From an uncultured Bacillus sp. (GTDB lineage Bacteria > Bacillota > Bacilli > Bacillales > Cytobacillaceae), in assembly GCA_937894355.1 (NCBI GenBank), contig CALCRD010000072.1, positions 1 through 26,991 on the forward strand: a DNA stretch of 26,991 nt. Reading direction: 5' to 3'. The notes beneath the pieces were generated by a model that did no database searches, was not told the origin of the DNA, and worked only from the letters and a program-made list of their open reading frames with translations. Below, one piece after another: positions 14,559 to 22,147 of this stretch. The position numbers and the translations under genes are program-made. The stretch's first letter is position 1. Every line of letters starts with the position of its first letter.

Positions 14559-15092
14559 TAATGATCACCTTCTAATATTAAATTAAAAAAATTGTCATAA
14601 AAAGAAACAGAAAAATATTAAACAGTCAAGAATATACAATATTCTAAATTTTCATCCCAATTAGAAATACTACACAATTGAAGAGATTTTTACAACTGAC
14701 AGATAGTTCGCCTAAAGAATGATTTCAGATAAACGAAATGGTTATAGTAAATCTATTATAAGAATATTCTAGATATTATAAAAGTATTTTTAAAACTATT
14801 ATGTCAGCAAAGTAACAATTTTTCGATTTTTCTAACTTGAAAGATAAAATTTGCAAAAAGTTCAAAAAAACTTCACAAAAATAGAGTGAAGTGTGATTTA
14901 ATATACAGTGAGAAGGAGATTTTTTTTGATATAGGTAAATAATTAATAATATTTACAAGTTTGATATAGTGTAAAATTGATAGTTCACGCTTGATAGAGA
15001 TATTAAGTAAGTAAAAATCCTTTGTTTAGTCCATTTGATATGGGCAGATATAGAATGGTTTTTTTGTAAAAGTGAAATAAGGGGGAAGGAAT
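14559..15092. promoter_or_regulatory. ctaA-ctaB divergent regulatory region
   Basis: 534 bp of very AT-rich DNA with no credible ORF. It holds two dyads based on GAATAT: GAATAT-ACA-ATATTC (14630-14644) and AGAATATTCT (14761-14770). It also holds an inverted repeat with a ResD-like box (listed separately) and several TATAAT-like boxes without good -35 partners on both strands. In B. subtilis the divergent ctaA and ctaB promoters are activated by ResD and ctaB is subject to CcpA-linked repression; activator dependence would explain the missing -35 boxes (inference). Confidence 0.55.
14870..14892. promoter_or_regulatory. Inverted repeat with ResD-like box upstream of ctaB
   Basis: ACTTCAC, 9 nt, GTGAAGT: a perfect 7-bp dyad. 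The minus strand of its left arm and spacer reads TTTTTGTGAA, close to the reported ResD box TTTGTGAAT. TAATAT follows at 14900, with no -35 at the proper distance, as expected for an activated promoter. Binding is inferred. Confidence 0.4.
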
Positions 15093-16019
15093 GTGTCGAA
15101 TTCAAAGGGATTTGGGGGAGCAACAATAGAGCCTAGTCATGCAAATATTCCTGAAACATCGATGTTAAAAGATTTTCTTGCACTTATAAAAATTGGAATC
15201 GTAAATTCAAACTTAATTACGACCTTTACAGGGGTCTGGCTAGCATTACATTTTAATGGTTATCGCTTCTTGGATAGTATTGATACTGTATTATTTGCAC
15301 TAATTGGTTCTTCGTTAATCATTGCTGGATCATGTAGTTTGAATAATTTCTATGATCGAGATATCGATCACCTTATGAAGAGAACCAAAGCAAGACCTAC
15401 AGTAACAGGGAAAATACATCCTAATTGGGTTGCTGTTCTTGGTATATTTCTAATAGTAATTGGAATTTTATTTTTGTTATTGACCACTGTTTCAGCAGCA
15501 GTTATTGGTTTTATCGGCGTTTTTTCATATGTGGGTCTTTATACTATGTGGACAAAGCGTTTGTATGTTTCCAATACGATTGTTGGAAGTATTTCTGGAG
15601 CTGTACCACCGCTAATTGGTTGGGCGGCAATTGATGGTAATCTCAATCCGATAGCATGGGCTTTATTTCTAATTATGTTTGTTTGGCAGCCACCTCATTT
15701 TTATGCACTTGCTATGAGAAGAGTTGAGGAATATCGTGCAGCTGGAATTCCAATGCTGCCTGTAGTAAAAGGATTTAAAACAACTAAAAACCATATCGTA
15801 TTATGGGTAGCTGCTCTATTGCCGTTACCACTACTATTACAATCGCTTGGAACTCCATTCTTGGTGTTGGCCACTATCTTAAATATAGGTTGGCTGGTAC
15901 TTGGGCTTTATGGATATAAAATGAAAGATGATGTGAAATGGGCGAAGTTTATGTTCATTTACTCACTTCAATATTTGACTATAATGTTTGTTGCGATGGT
16001 AATCGTTACACTCATTTAA
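15093..16019 (+). CDS. ctaB: Protohaem IX farnesyltransferase (haem O synthase) CtaB
   Basis: 308-aa UbiA-family prenyltransferase that adds a farnesyl group to haem B, giving haem O, the substrate of CtaA. The two Asp-rich motifs are visible: NNFYDRDIDHLMKRTKARP after the second helix, and a degenerate second region (RRVEEYRAAGIPMLPVV). YTMWTKR and WQPPHFYALA are typical of the family. About eight or nine transmembrane helices follow a 28-residue hydrophilic N-terminus. The GTG start lies just after GGGGGAAGGA. It is the first gene of the ctaBCDEF cluster and is followed by a hairpin before ctaC. Confidence 0.96.
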   Translation: MSNSKGFGGATIEPSHANIPETSMLKDFLALIKIGIVNSNLITTFTGVWLALHFNGYRFLDSIDTVLFALIGSSLIIAGSCSLNNFYDRDIDHLMKRTKARPTVTGKIHPNWVAVLGIFLIVIGILFLLLTTVSAAVIGFIGVFSYVGLYTMWTKRLYVSNTIVGSISGAVPPLIGWAAIDGNLNPIAWALFLIMFVWQPPHFYALAMRRVEEYRAAGIPMLPVVKGFKTTKNHIVLWVAALLPLPLLLQSLGTPFLVLATILNIGWLVLGLYGYKMKDDVKWAKFMFIYSLQYLTIMFVAMVIVTLI

Positions 16020-16027
16020 CTTTGTTA

Positions 16028-16074
16028 GGAAATCCCTTTCCTTATTAAAGGGGAAATAAGGAAGGGATTTTTCC
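16028..16074 (+). terminator. Hairpin between ctaB and ctaC
   Basis: AAATCCCTTTCCTTATT pairs with AATAAGGAAGGGATTT (one bulge) around a purine-rich loop. It ends in only five T residues. I recall that B. subtilis has a stem-loop at this place which lowers ctaCDEF expression relative to ctaB; here it may act as a leaky terminator. Confidence 0.75.
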
Positions 16075-16128
16075 ATAGATTTACTTAGCAATACAATTTA
16101 TTTTACGAAAGAGGGGTTTGGTAAAACT

Positions 16129-17196
16129 ATGAAAAGGCTTGCGAAATGGCAACTCATATCATTGTTTTCCGTCATGACACTCATCCTTTCCGGCTGTGGG
16201 AAACCATATTTATCTACATTGAAGCCGGCTGGTGAAGTTGCGGAATCGCAATTTGATCTGATGATGTTAAGTACGTTTATCATGGTGGGAGTTATTGCAG
16301 TAGTTACTTTAATTTTCTTGATTGTGTTAGTCCGATTCCGTCGGAAGGATGACAAAATTCCTGAACAAGTTGAAGGAAGCCATAAATTGGAAATTTTATG
16401 GACAGTTATCCCTATTGTCCTGCTGCTTATATTGGCAGTTCCGACTGTTGCCCAAACATTCCAATTTGCTGATGTTTCGGCAATGGATAAGAAACAGGAT
16501 GGAAAAAGCACTGCACTCGTAGTGAATGTAAGAGCAAGTTTGTATTGGTGGGAATTCGAATACCCTAACCAGGGGATTGTTACTGGGCAGGAACTTGTGG
16601 TTCCAACCGATGAAAAGATTTACTTTAACTTAAAAGCATCTGATGTTAAGCATTCATTTTGGATTCCAGCTGCTGGAGGAAAGATGGATACAAACACAGA
16701 CAATATTAATAAGTTTTGGTTAGAGTTTGATAGTAAAAAGGCGAATGAAGCCGGCGACTTATTCTATGGAAAATGTGCCGAACTTTGTGGTCCATCGCAT
16801 GGGTTAATGGATTTTAAAGTTAAAACAGTTTCTCGTGCCGAATTTGACCAATGGGTAAAGGGAATGCAAGGAATTACTGAACCTGCAAAAGCAACAACTC
16901 CTTTAGCTCAAGAAGGTCAAGAAATCTTCAATCAAAATTGTATTAGCTGTCACGCTGTGACACCTGCAAACAAAACGCCAGAAGCAGCACGTTTAGCACC
17001 TAATCTAACAAACTTCGGTGATCGTTCTCGTATTGCTGGGGTAATGGAACATAATGATGCTCAACTTAAAAATTGGCTCAATAACCCGGAGACTTATAAG
17101 CCTGCAAACAAAATGACTGGGACATATGGGACATTATCAGAGCAGCAACTCGCTGCATTAACTGAGTACTTAATGGGCTTAAAAGTACAGAAATAA
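16129..17196 (+). CDS. ctaC: Cytochrome caa3 oxidase subunit II with fused cytochrome c domain
   Basis: 355-aa membrane-anchored lipoprotein. The signal has lipobox LSGC with C23. Two transmembrane hairpin helices follow (about 46-70 and 88-108), then the cupredoxin CuA domain with H175, C216, C220, H224 and M227 (C-A-E-L-C-G-P-S-H-G-L-M). The C-terminal class I cytochrome c domain has the haem site C271-I-S-C274-H275 and a later methionine ligand candidate in PANKMTGTY. The fused haem c makes this caa3 rather than aa3 oxidase, accepting electrons from cytochrome c. WWEFEYP is the conserved aromatic electron-entry region. ctaD starts 30 nt downstream. Confidence 0.97.
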   Translation: MKRLAKWQLISLFSVMTLILSGCGKPYLSTLKPAGEVAESQFDLMMLSTFIMVGVIAVVTLIFLIVLVRFRRKDDKIPEQVEGSHKLEILWTVIPIVLLLILAVPTVAQTFQFADVSAMDKKQDGKSTALVVNVRASLYWWEFEYPNQGIVTGQELVVPTDEKIYFNLKASDVKHSFWIPAAGGKMDTNTDNINKFWLEFDSKKANEAGDLFYGKCAELCGPSHGLMDFKVKTVSRAEFDQWVKGMQGITEPAKATTPLAQEGQEIFNQNCISCHAVTPANKTPEAARLAPNLTNFGDRSRIAGVMEHNDAQLKNWLNNPETYKPANKMTGTYGTLSEQQLAALTEYLMGLKVQK

Positions 17197-17226
17197 AGGG
17201 ATTCATTTGAAAGGGAGGTAAAAAAA

Positions 17227-19089
17227 GTGAGTACCTATGCTCAAAAAAAGGGGATTGGAGCAGTACTTTGGGACTACTTAACAACTGTGGACCATAAGAA
17301 AATTGCGATTTTGTATTTAATCGCTGGGGGAATTTTCTTTATCCTAGGTGGACTTGAAGCTGTATTTATCCGTATTCAACTTGCGATTCCAAATAACGAT
17401 TTTGTAACTGCAGGTTTTTATAATGAAATATTAACAATGCACGGTACAACGATGATATTCTTGGCTGCGATGCCGCTGGTATTCGCTATGATGAATGCAG
17501 TAGTTCCATTACAAATTGGAGCACGTGACGTTGCATTTCCGTTTCTTAATGCATTAGGATTTTGGTTATTTCTATTTGGTGGTTTATTCCTAAATCTTTC
17601 CTGGTTTTTAGGTGGTGCACCTGATGCAGGGTGGACATCATATGCTTCTTTATCATTAGCATCAAAAACTCATGGAATTGACTTTTATGCACTAGGATTA
17701 CAAATATCTGGGGCGGGAACATTAATTGGTGGTATTAACTTCCTGGTTACAATCATTAATATGAGAGCTCCTGGAATGACTTATATGCGTATGCCAATGT
17801 TTACTTGGACTACTTTTGTAACATCTGCATTAATTTTATTTGCCTTTCCTCCATTAACTGTAGGTCTATTTTTAATGATATTTGATCGGATGTTTGGATC
17901 TAATTTCTTTGTAACAGCCAATGGTGGGAATACAATAATTTGGGAACATTTCTTTTGGATTTTTGGTCACCCTGAAGTTTATATTCTTGTGTTGCCGGCA
18001 TTTGGAATTTTCTCAGAAATTTTTGCAATTTTCTCAAGAAAAAGACTATTCGGATATTCGTCGATGGTTTTTGCAACCGTTCTAATCGGATTTTTGGGCT
18101 TTATGGTTTGGGCTCATCACATGTTTACAACAGGTTTAGGACCAATTGCTAATGCTATTTTCTCAGTTGCTACAATGGCGATTGCTGTTCCAACAGGGAT
18201 TAAGATTTTCAACTGGTTGTTTACTATGTGGGGTGGGAGTATTAAGTTCACCACCGCGATGCATTATGCTGTTGCCTTTATACCGTCTTTCGTTGCCGGT
18301 GGTGTAACAGGGGTTATGCTTGCATCAGCTGCTCAAGATTATCAATACCATGATAGTTATTTTGTAGTAGCACATTTCCACTATGTTATTGTTGGTGGAG
18401 TAGTATTAGCCTTGTTGGGTGGTACGCATTTGTACTGGCCAAAAATGTTTGGAACAATGTTAAATGAAACATTAGGGAAAATTACTTTCTGGTTGTTCCT
18501 TATTGGTTTCCATTTAACATTCTTTGTACAGCATTTCTTAGGCCTTATGGGTATGCCTCGCCGTGTCTTTACCTTTATTGAAGGTCAAGGATTGGAGACA
18601 GGTAACTTTGTTAGTACAATTGGAGCATTGTTCATGTCTGTAGCTGTTATTATTTTACTTGTGAATGTTGTCATTACGACAGTGAAAAACAAAAAAGTTG
18701 GTAATGATCCATGGGGTGATGGCCGTACACTTGAATGGTCAATCCCATCACCAGCACCATTCTATAATTTTAAACAGATTCCATTAGTTCGTGGTTTAGA
18801 TGCATATTGGATTGAAAAAATGGAAGGGAAAAAGGAAATGACACCTGCTGAACCGCTTGGTGATATTCATATGCCAAATTCCTCATTTATTCCATTTATG
18901 ATTTCTTTCGGATTGTTCGTTGTTGCTTTTGGAGCTATGTACCGTTTAGATTATGCATGGGGACTACCAGTATTAATCGCTGGTTTCGTCATTACATTTG
19001 GTTCAATGTTCTTGCGCTCAGTTAAGGATGATCATGGATTCCATATTCATAAGAAAGATTTAGAAGATAACAAGGAGGTAAGGTCATAA
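17227..19089 (+). CDS. ctaD: Cytochrome caa3 oxidase subunit I
   Basis: 620-aa haem-copper oxidase catalytic subunit, proton-pumping, in the cytoplasmic membrane. Haem a ligand H72 (MHGTTMIF) pairs with H385 in H383-F-H385-Y. CuB ligands are H248 (FGHPEVY) and H297-H298 (WAHHMFTTG). Y252 is in the right place for the His-Tyr cross-link and E250 marks a type A1 D-channel enzyme. Twelve core helices are extended by two C-terminal helices after the long loop at about 490-560, as usual in Bacillus. The GTG start follows GGGAGGTAAAAAA. The stop overlaps the ctaE start by one base (TAATG), implying translational coupling. Confidence 0.98.
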   Translation: MSTYAQKKGIGAVLWDYLTTVDHKKIAILYLIAGGIFFILGGLEAVFIRIQLAIPNNDFVTAGFYNEILTMHGTTMIFLAAMPLVFAMMNAVVPLQIGARDVAFPFLNALGFWLFLFGGLFLNLSWFLGGAPDAGWTSYASLSLASKTHGIDFYALGLQISGAGTLIGGINFLVTIINMRAPGMTYMRMPMFTWTTFVTSALILFAFPPLTVGLFLMIFDRMFGSNFFVTANGGNTIIWEHFFWIFGHPEVYILVLPAFGIFSEIFAIFSRKRLFGYSSMVFATVLIGFLGFMVWAHHMFTTGLGPIANAIFSVATMAIAVPTGIKIFNWLFTMWGGSIKFTTAMHYAVAFIPSFVAGGVTGVMLASAAQDYQYHDSYFVVAHFHYVIVGGVVLALLGGTHLYWPKMFGTMLNETLGKITFWLFLIGFHLTFFVQHFLGLMGMPRRVFTFIEGQGLETGNFVSTIGALFMSVAVIILLVNVVITTVKNKKVGNDPWGDGRTLEWSIPSPAPFYNFKQIPLVRGLDAYWIEKMEGKKEMTPAEPLGDIHMPNSSFIPFMISFGLFVVAFGAMYRLDYAWGLPVLIAGFVITFGSMFLRSVKDDHGFHIHKKDLEDNKEVRS

Positions 19090-19721
19090 TGCATGCTAAT
19101 GAAGAAAAATTAACCATGGAGACATGGCCTGCTTCTCCGGAAAAAGCTACCCTCGAAGGGAAAAACAAGTTTTTAGGTTTTTGGTTTTTTCTTGGAGGAG
19201 AAACAGTTTTATTCGCCTCCTTGTTTGCAACTTATCTAGCGTTAAAAGACCGAGTTCCGAATTCTGATATGGCATTGGCAAAAGATCTATTTGAAATACC
19301 ACTTACTTTTGCAGCAACAATGCTATTGTTATTCAGCTCGTTAACAAGTGTTTACGCTATGTATCACATGAAAAACTTTGACTTTAAAAAAATGCAGCTA
19401 TGGCTAGGAATTACTGTTCTTTTGGGAGCAACCTTTCTAGGTTTGGAAATTTATGAGTTTAAACATTATATTCATGAATTTGGGCATACCTTTACTAGTA
19501 GTGCATTTGGTTCTGCATTTTATACATTAGTTGGTTTTCATGGGGGACACGTTGCATTTGGTCTGGCCTGGATTTTAACCTTAATTATTCGAAATGCAAA
19601 TAGAGGTTTAACCCTATACAATGCACCAAAGTTTTATATTGCCAGCTTGTACTGGCATTTCATTGACGTTGTGTGGGTCTTTATTTTTACAGTAGTATAT
19701 TTAATGGGAATGGTGGGATAA
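19089..19721 (+). CDS. ctaE: Cytochrome caa3 oxidase subunit III
   Basis: 210-aa integral membrane subunit with five transmembrane helices, the short bacterial form of COX3. Typical motifs are GFWFFLGGETVLFASLFATY in the first helix, the central glutamate in LGLEIYEF, GFHGGHVAFGL, and YWHFIDVVWVFIFTVVYL at the C-terminus. It stabilises proton uptake and the catalytic core. The start overlaps the ctaD stop in TAATG and is preceded by AAGGAGGT within ctaD. ctaF follows after 4 nt. Confidence 0.97.
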   Translation: MHANEEKLTMETWPASPEKATLEGKNKFLGFWFFLGGETVLFASLFATYLALKDRVPNSDMALAKDLFEIPLTFAATMLLLFSSLTSVYAMYHMKNFDFKKMQLWLGITVLLGATFLGLEIYEFKHYIHEFGHTFTSSAFGSAFYTLVGFHGGHVAFGLAWILTLIIRNANRGLTLYNAPKFYIASLYWHFIDVVWVFIFTVVYLMGMVG

Positions 19722-19725
19722 ACTG

Positions 19726-20061
19726 ATGGCACATCAACAACCAAGTTCAGGGAACCCAAGAGTTGACATTGAATATCGCCGCAAGAAAAATGCAGAAGAA
19801 ATGAAATATCAAGTCATCTCTTTTACACTAATGATTTTCTTAACTTTAGTTGCCTTTGTGGCAATCGGATATGGAGATTTTTCAGCATGGTTTAAGGTTC
19901 CTTTTATTCTTCTCCTTGCGGTCATTCAAGTGGCTTTTCAATTGTATTATTTCATGCACATGAGCCATAAAGGTCACGAAGCTCCTTCCCTTTTTCTTTA
20001 TTCAGGAGTAGTAGTAGGAGCAGTAACCCTACTAGCCTTCATGACCATCATTTGGTGGTAA
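19726..20061 (+). CDS. ctaF: Cytochrome caa3 oxidase subunit IV
   Basis: 111-aa protein of the prokaryotic COX4 family. The hydrophilic N-terminus (about 35 residues) is followed by three transmembrane helices. The signature VAFQLYYFMHMSHKGH lies between helices two and three. It is a small accessory subunit of the caa3 complex. It starts 4 nt after the ctaE stop and ends the compact ctaCDEF block. Its TAA is followed after exactly 3 bp by a mosaic repeat core, which separates it from ctaG. Confidence 0.95.
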   Translation: MAHQQPSSGNPRVDIEYRRKKNAEEMKYQVISFTLMIFLTLVAFVAIGYGDFSAWFKVPFILLLAVIQVAFQLYYFMHMSHKGHEAPSLFLYSGVVVGAVTLLAFMTIIWW

Positions 20062-20064
20062 TGA

Positions 20065-20400
20065 GAAAAGCGGAAGCGACCGGGTAGCGGCGTATGGACT
20101 TATAGCCCATCGACTGAGATAAAGGAAACACGAAGTGCGTTCTTCACTTCGATGTTGACTTATCGTAGGGAGGTAAAATCCAAAAGCCGATTTTACTAGA
20201 TTGGCGGAAGTCCACTAGACGCTGGTCGCTGCAGCTAGACAACAAGAAAAGCGGAGGTGCCTCGCTCAGCCCCGACAAGCAAATGTTCTCAACCATAGGA
20301 AGTCGCTCTTTGACTTCATATGGTTGGGGTCATTTGATCTCGAGGGGCTGGTCGCTGCAGCTAGACAAAGAAAAGCGGAAGCGGCCGTCCAGCGGCCTGG
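20065..20400. repeat. Dispersed mosaic intergenic repeat block, copy 3, between ctaF and ctaG
   Basis: GC-rich, non-coding. Three copies of the core GAAAAGCGGARGYG begin at 20065, 20246 and 20370. 20086-20126 is the inverted counterpart of 61-101; 20171-20198 equals 103-130. A 22-bp direct repeat starting GCTGGTCGCTGCAG occurs at 20221-20242 and 20347-20368. A hairpin CGAAGTG/CACTTCG lies near 20131-20151. A larger one, CAACCATAGGAAGTC with GACTTCATATGGTTG, sits inside a third stem of GCCCC-like arms (about 20268-20349). The last unit ends with GGCCG/CGGCC. The small ORFs here have no coding character. Confidence 0.87.
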
Positions 20401-20439
20401 TTTTTCGCAGAAGCTTAATATTGTGTTACAAAGTGGATC

Positions 20440-20471
20440 AGGAAATCGGCGCACATGCTGATTTCCTTTTT
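20440..20471 (+). terminator. Terminator downstream of the ctaF repeat block
   Basis: AGGAAATCGGC pairs with GCTGATTTCCT (one G-T pair) around GCACAT and is followed by TTTT. It lies 40 bp before ctaG and would end ctaBCDEF transcripts that cross the repeat. Confidence 0.8.
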
Positions 20472-20511
20472 CCACAGATTTAGATTCACTTAAATAATGA
20501 GGTGAAGAAAC

Positions 20512-21417
20512 ATGCCTATTCTTGATTTATTTGGCTTTAATGCGTTATGGAGTCCATATTTTTGGGGAGCCTTAGTAGCGGTATTATTGGGGTATTTTTT
20601 ACTTACCGTTAAATTTCGCAAGCTATTTAGCAATAGTGAGCCTCTTACCCAGTCCCAAGCAGTTATTTTTACCAGCGGGATTATCCTTTTATACATCTTT
20701 AAAGGATCGCCAATTGATTTATTGGGGCACATAATGTTTTCGGTTCATATGGTGCAAATGGCTTTTTTATTTTTGATTATTCCGCCTATTTTAATAGTAG
20801 GAACACCTAATTGGATTTGGCGGAAAATTTTCAAATCCAATGGAATGAAAAGAATTCTATCATTTTTTACCCACCCACTTATAGCCCTAATTTTGTTTAA
20901 TGGGGTATTTTCCTTTTATCATATTCCGATGATTTTTGACTTCATTAAAACGGATATGTGGCTGCACGCGGGATATACTTCGTTTTTATTTGTAATAGCG
21001 ATGTTTATGTGGTGGCCATTAGTGAATAAACTATCTGAACATCAAAGTCTTAACGGAATAAAAAAAGTCGGCTATATATTCGCGAATGGTATTTTATTGA
21101 CACCTGCTTGTGCGTTAATCATTTTTGCTGATACACCAATGTATTTGACTTATTCAGACCCTAGGGCATGGGCAGATGCCTTAAGCTTATGTGTACCAGC
21201 TACGACGTTATCTGGACTCAATTTAACCGGACCTGAGATGTTAAATTCGTTATCCTTAATTGATGATCAACAATTGGGTGGAGTGGTTATGAAAATCATC
21301 CAAGAGATTGTTTACGGTATTGTATTAGCACAAGTATTTTTCAAATGGTATAAAGATGAACAACAAATCGATCCTTACGAGCAGGTACCAGCATTACAAC
21401 CTAATCTAATAAAATAA
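20512..21417 (+). CDS. ctaG: Cytochrome c oxidase assembly factor CtaG
   Basis: 301-aa membrane protein of the Bacillus CtaG/YwnB-like caa3 assembly family (unrelated to the copper chaperone Cox11 that is also called CtaG). About seven helices are evident. Typical residues include GHIMFSVHMVQMAFLF and PIMIFD-like histidine segments (FYHIPMIFDFI), and a later LTPACALIIF. It is needed for active caa3 oxidase in B. subtilis, probably in CuB or haem insertion. The ATG follows AGGTGAAGAAAC. Unlike the tight ctaCDEF block, it is cut off by about 450 bp of repeats and a terminator, and I see no clear promoter in the remaining 40 bp, so expression may rely on read-through. Confidence 0.95.
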   Translation: MPILDLFGFNALWSPYFWGALVAVLLGYFLLTVKFRKLFSNSEPLTQSQAVIFTSGIILLYIFKGSPIDLLGHIMFSVHMVQMAFLFLIIPPILIVGTPNWIWRKIFKSNGMKRILSFFTHPLIALILFNGVFSFYHIPMIFDFIKTDMWLHAGYTSFLFVIAMFMWWPLVNKLSEHQSLNGIKKVGYIFANGILLTPACALIIFADTPMYLTYSDPRAWADALSLCVPATTLSGLNLTGPEMLNSLSLIDDQQLGGVVMKIIQEIVYGIVLAQVFFKWYKDEQQIDPYEQVPALQPNLIK

Positions 21418-21424
21418 TTTCTTG

Positions 21425-21455
21425 AAAAAAGCATCTACGGTTCAGATGCTTTTTT
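21425..21455 (+). terminator. Terminator of ctaG
   Basis: A perfect 12-bp stem AAAAAAGCATCT/AGATGCTTTTTT encloses the 7-nt loop ACGGTTC. It begins 7 nt after the ctaG stop. Confidence 0.93.
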
Positions 21456-21613
21456 GGTTTCTCTATTTTTCGAGAGGCCTTAATTTTACTTTCCAGATTT
21501 CTAGTAGGAATAATTTGTATAATCTTGTAGGTCTTAACCGATATTTGTTGTAATATAAAGAATTTTACAATAGAATAATAGTTAAAGTTCAGCTTCAGAG
21601 AGGGAGGATTTTT

Positions 21614-22078
21614 ATGAATTCTTTACCATTATTACCTACAATTAGTACATCATTTATTGTATTAAGTGCAATAACTGTAGCAATTGGCTGGGTTCAAATC
21701 AAACAACGCAAGACTGAAACTCATAAAAAGACAATGAGTTTGGCAGGTATCTTTGCAATTATTTTCTTCTTAATTTATGCTACAAGAACTATTTTTCTCG
21801 GAAACACATCATTTGGTGGACCTGATGATGTGAAAATTTATTATACTATATTTTTATTTTTCCATATTACTCTAGCAACAATTGGTGCAGTATTTGGAAT
21901 TATATCGTTGTTTACCGGTTATAAAAACAATCTAAAAACCCACCGTAAGCTTGGCCCAATTACTAGTATTATTTGGTTTTGTACAGGCATTACCGGAATA
22001 GCAGTCTATTTATTGTTATATGTAATTTACCAAGGCGGAGATACTGTTTCAGTTATTAAAGCAATTTTAGGAACTTAA
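21614..22078 (+). CDS. DUF420 membrane protein (YozB/CtaM-like)
   Basis: 154-aa protein with four to five transmembrane helices. The DUF420 pattern is visible: THKKTMS in the first cytoplasmic loop, YATRTIFLGNTSFGG, FHITLA in the third helix, and KTHRKLGPITSIIWF; the spaced histidines are candidate metal or haem ligands. The S. aureus member CtaM is required for maturation of a haem-copper quinol oxidase (established), and B. subtilis YozB is a relative. Its place directly after ctaG supports an oxidase assembly role here (inference). GGGAGGATTTTT precedes the ATG. It is monocistronic between two terminators. Confidence 0.88.
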   Translation: MNSLPLLPTISTSFIVLSAITVAIGWVQIKQRKTETHKKTMSLAGIFAIIFFLIYATRTIFLGNTSFGGPDDVKIYYTIFLFFHITLATIGAVFGIISLFTGYKNNLKTHRKLGPITSIIWFCTGITGIAVYLLLYVIYQGGDTVSVIKAILGT

Positions 22079-22082
22079 GTGC

Positions 22083-22119
22083 AAAAAAAAGCGTTGCAGT
22101 GATTGCAATGCTTTTTTTT
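22083..22119. terminator. Bidirectional terminator
   Basis: AAAAAAGCGTTGCA pairs with TTGCAATGCTTTTTT. T runs on both strands serve the DUF420 gene (+) and the YtvI-like gene (-). Confidence 0.9.
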
Positions 22120-22147
22120 ATGCTAGAAAAACTGGTGCATTAGCCTT

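Noticed and set aside
14894..14909. Possible Fnr box TGTGA-N6-ATACA upstream of ctaB
   Set aside because: Only the left half matches; the right half has two mismatches to TCACA.
14980..15000. Possible cre site (CcpA) in the ctaB leader near GTTCACGCTTGATAG
   Set aside because: It has a central AAGCG-like core but fails the flanking TG and CA positions of the consensus.
16098..16511. 137-codon antisense ORF over ctaC
   Set aside because: It overlaps the conserved signal peptide and membrane segments of ctaC on the opposite strand and has no ribosome binding site.
20065..20384. CRISPR-like array
   Set aside because: The 14-bp core recurs at irregular intervals (181 and 124 bp), with repeated rather than unique spacers and no cas genes.
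20266..20483. ORFs of 69 and 66 codons between ctaF and ctaG
   Set aside because: They are in repeat DNA on opposite strands, with no ribosome binding site or recognisable pattern.
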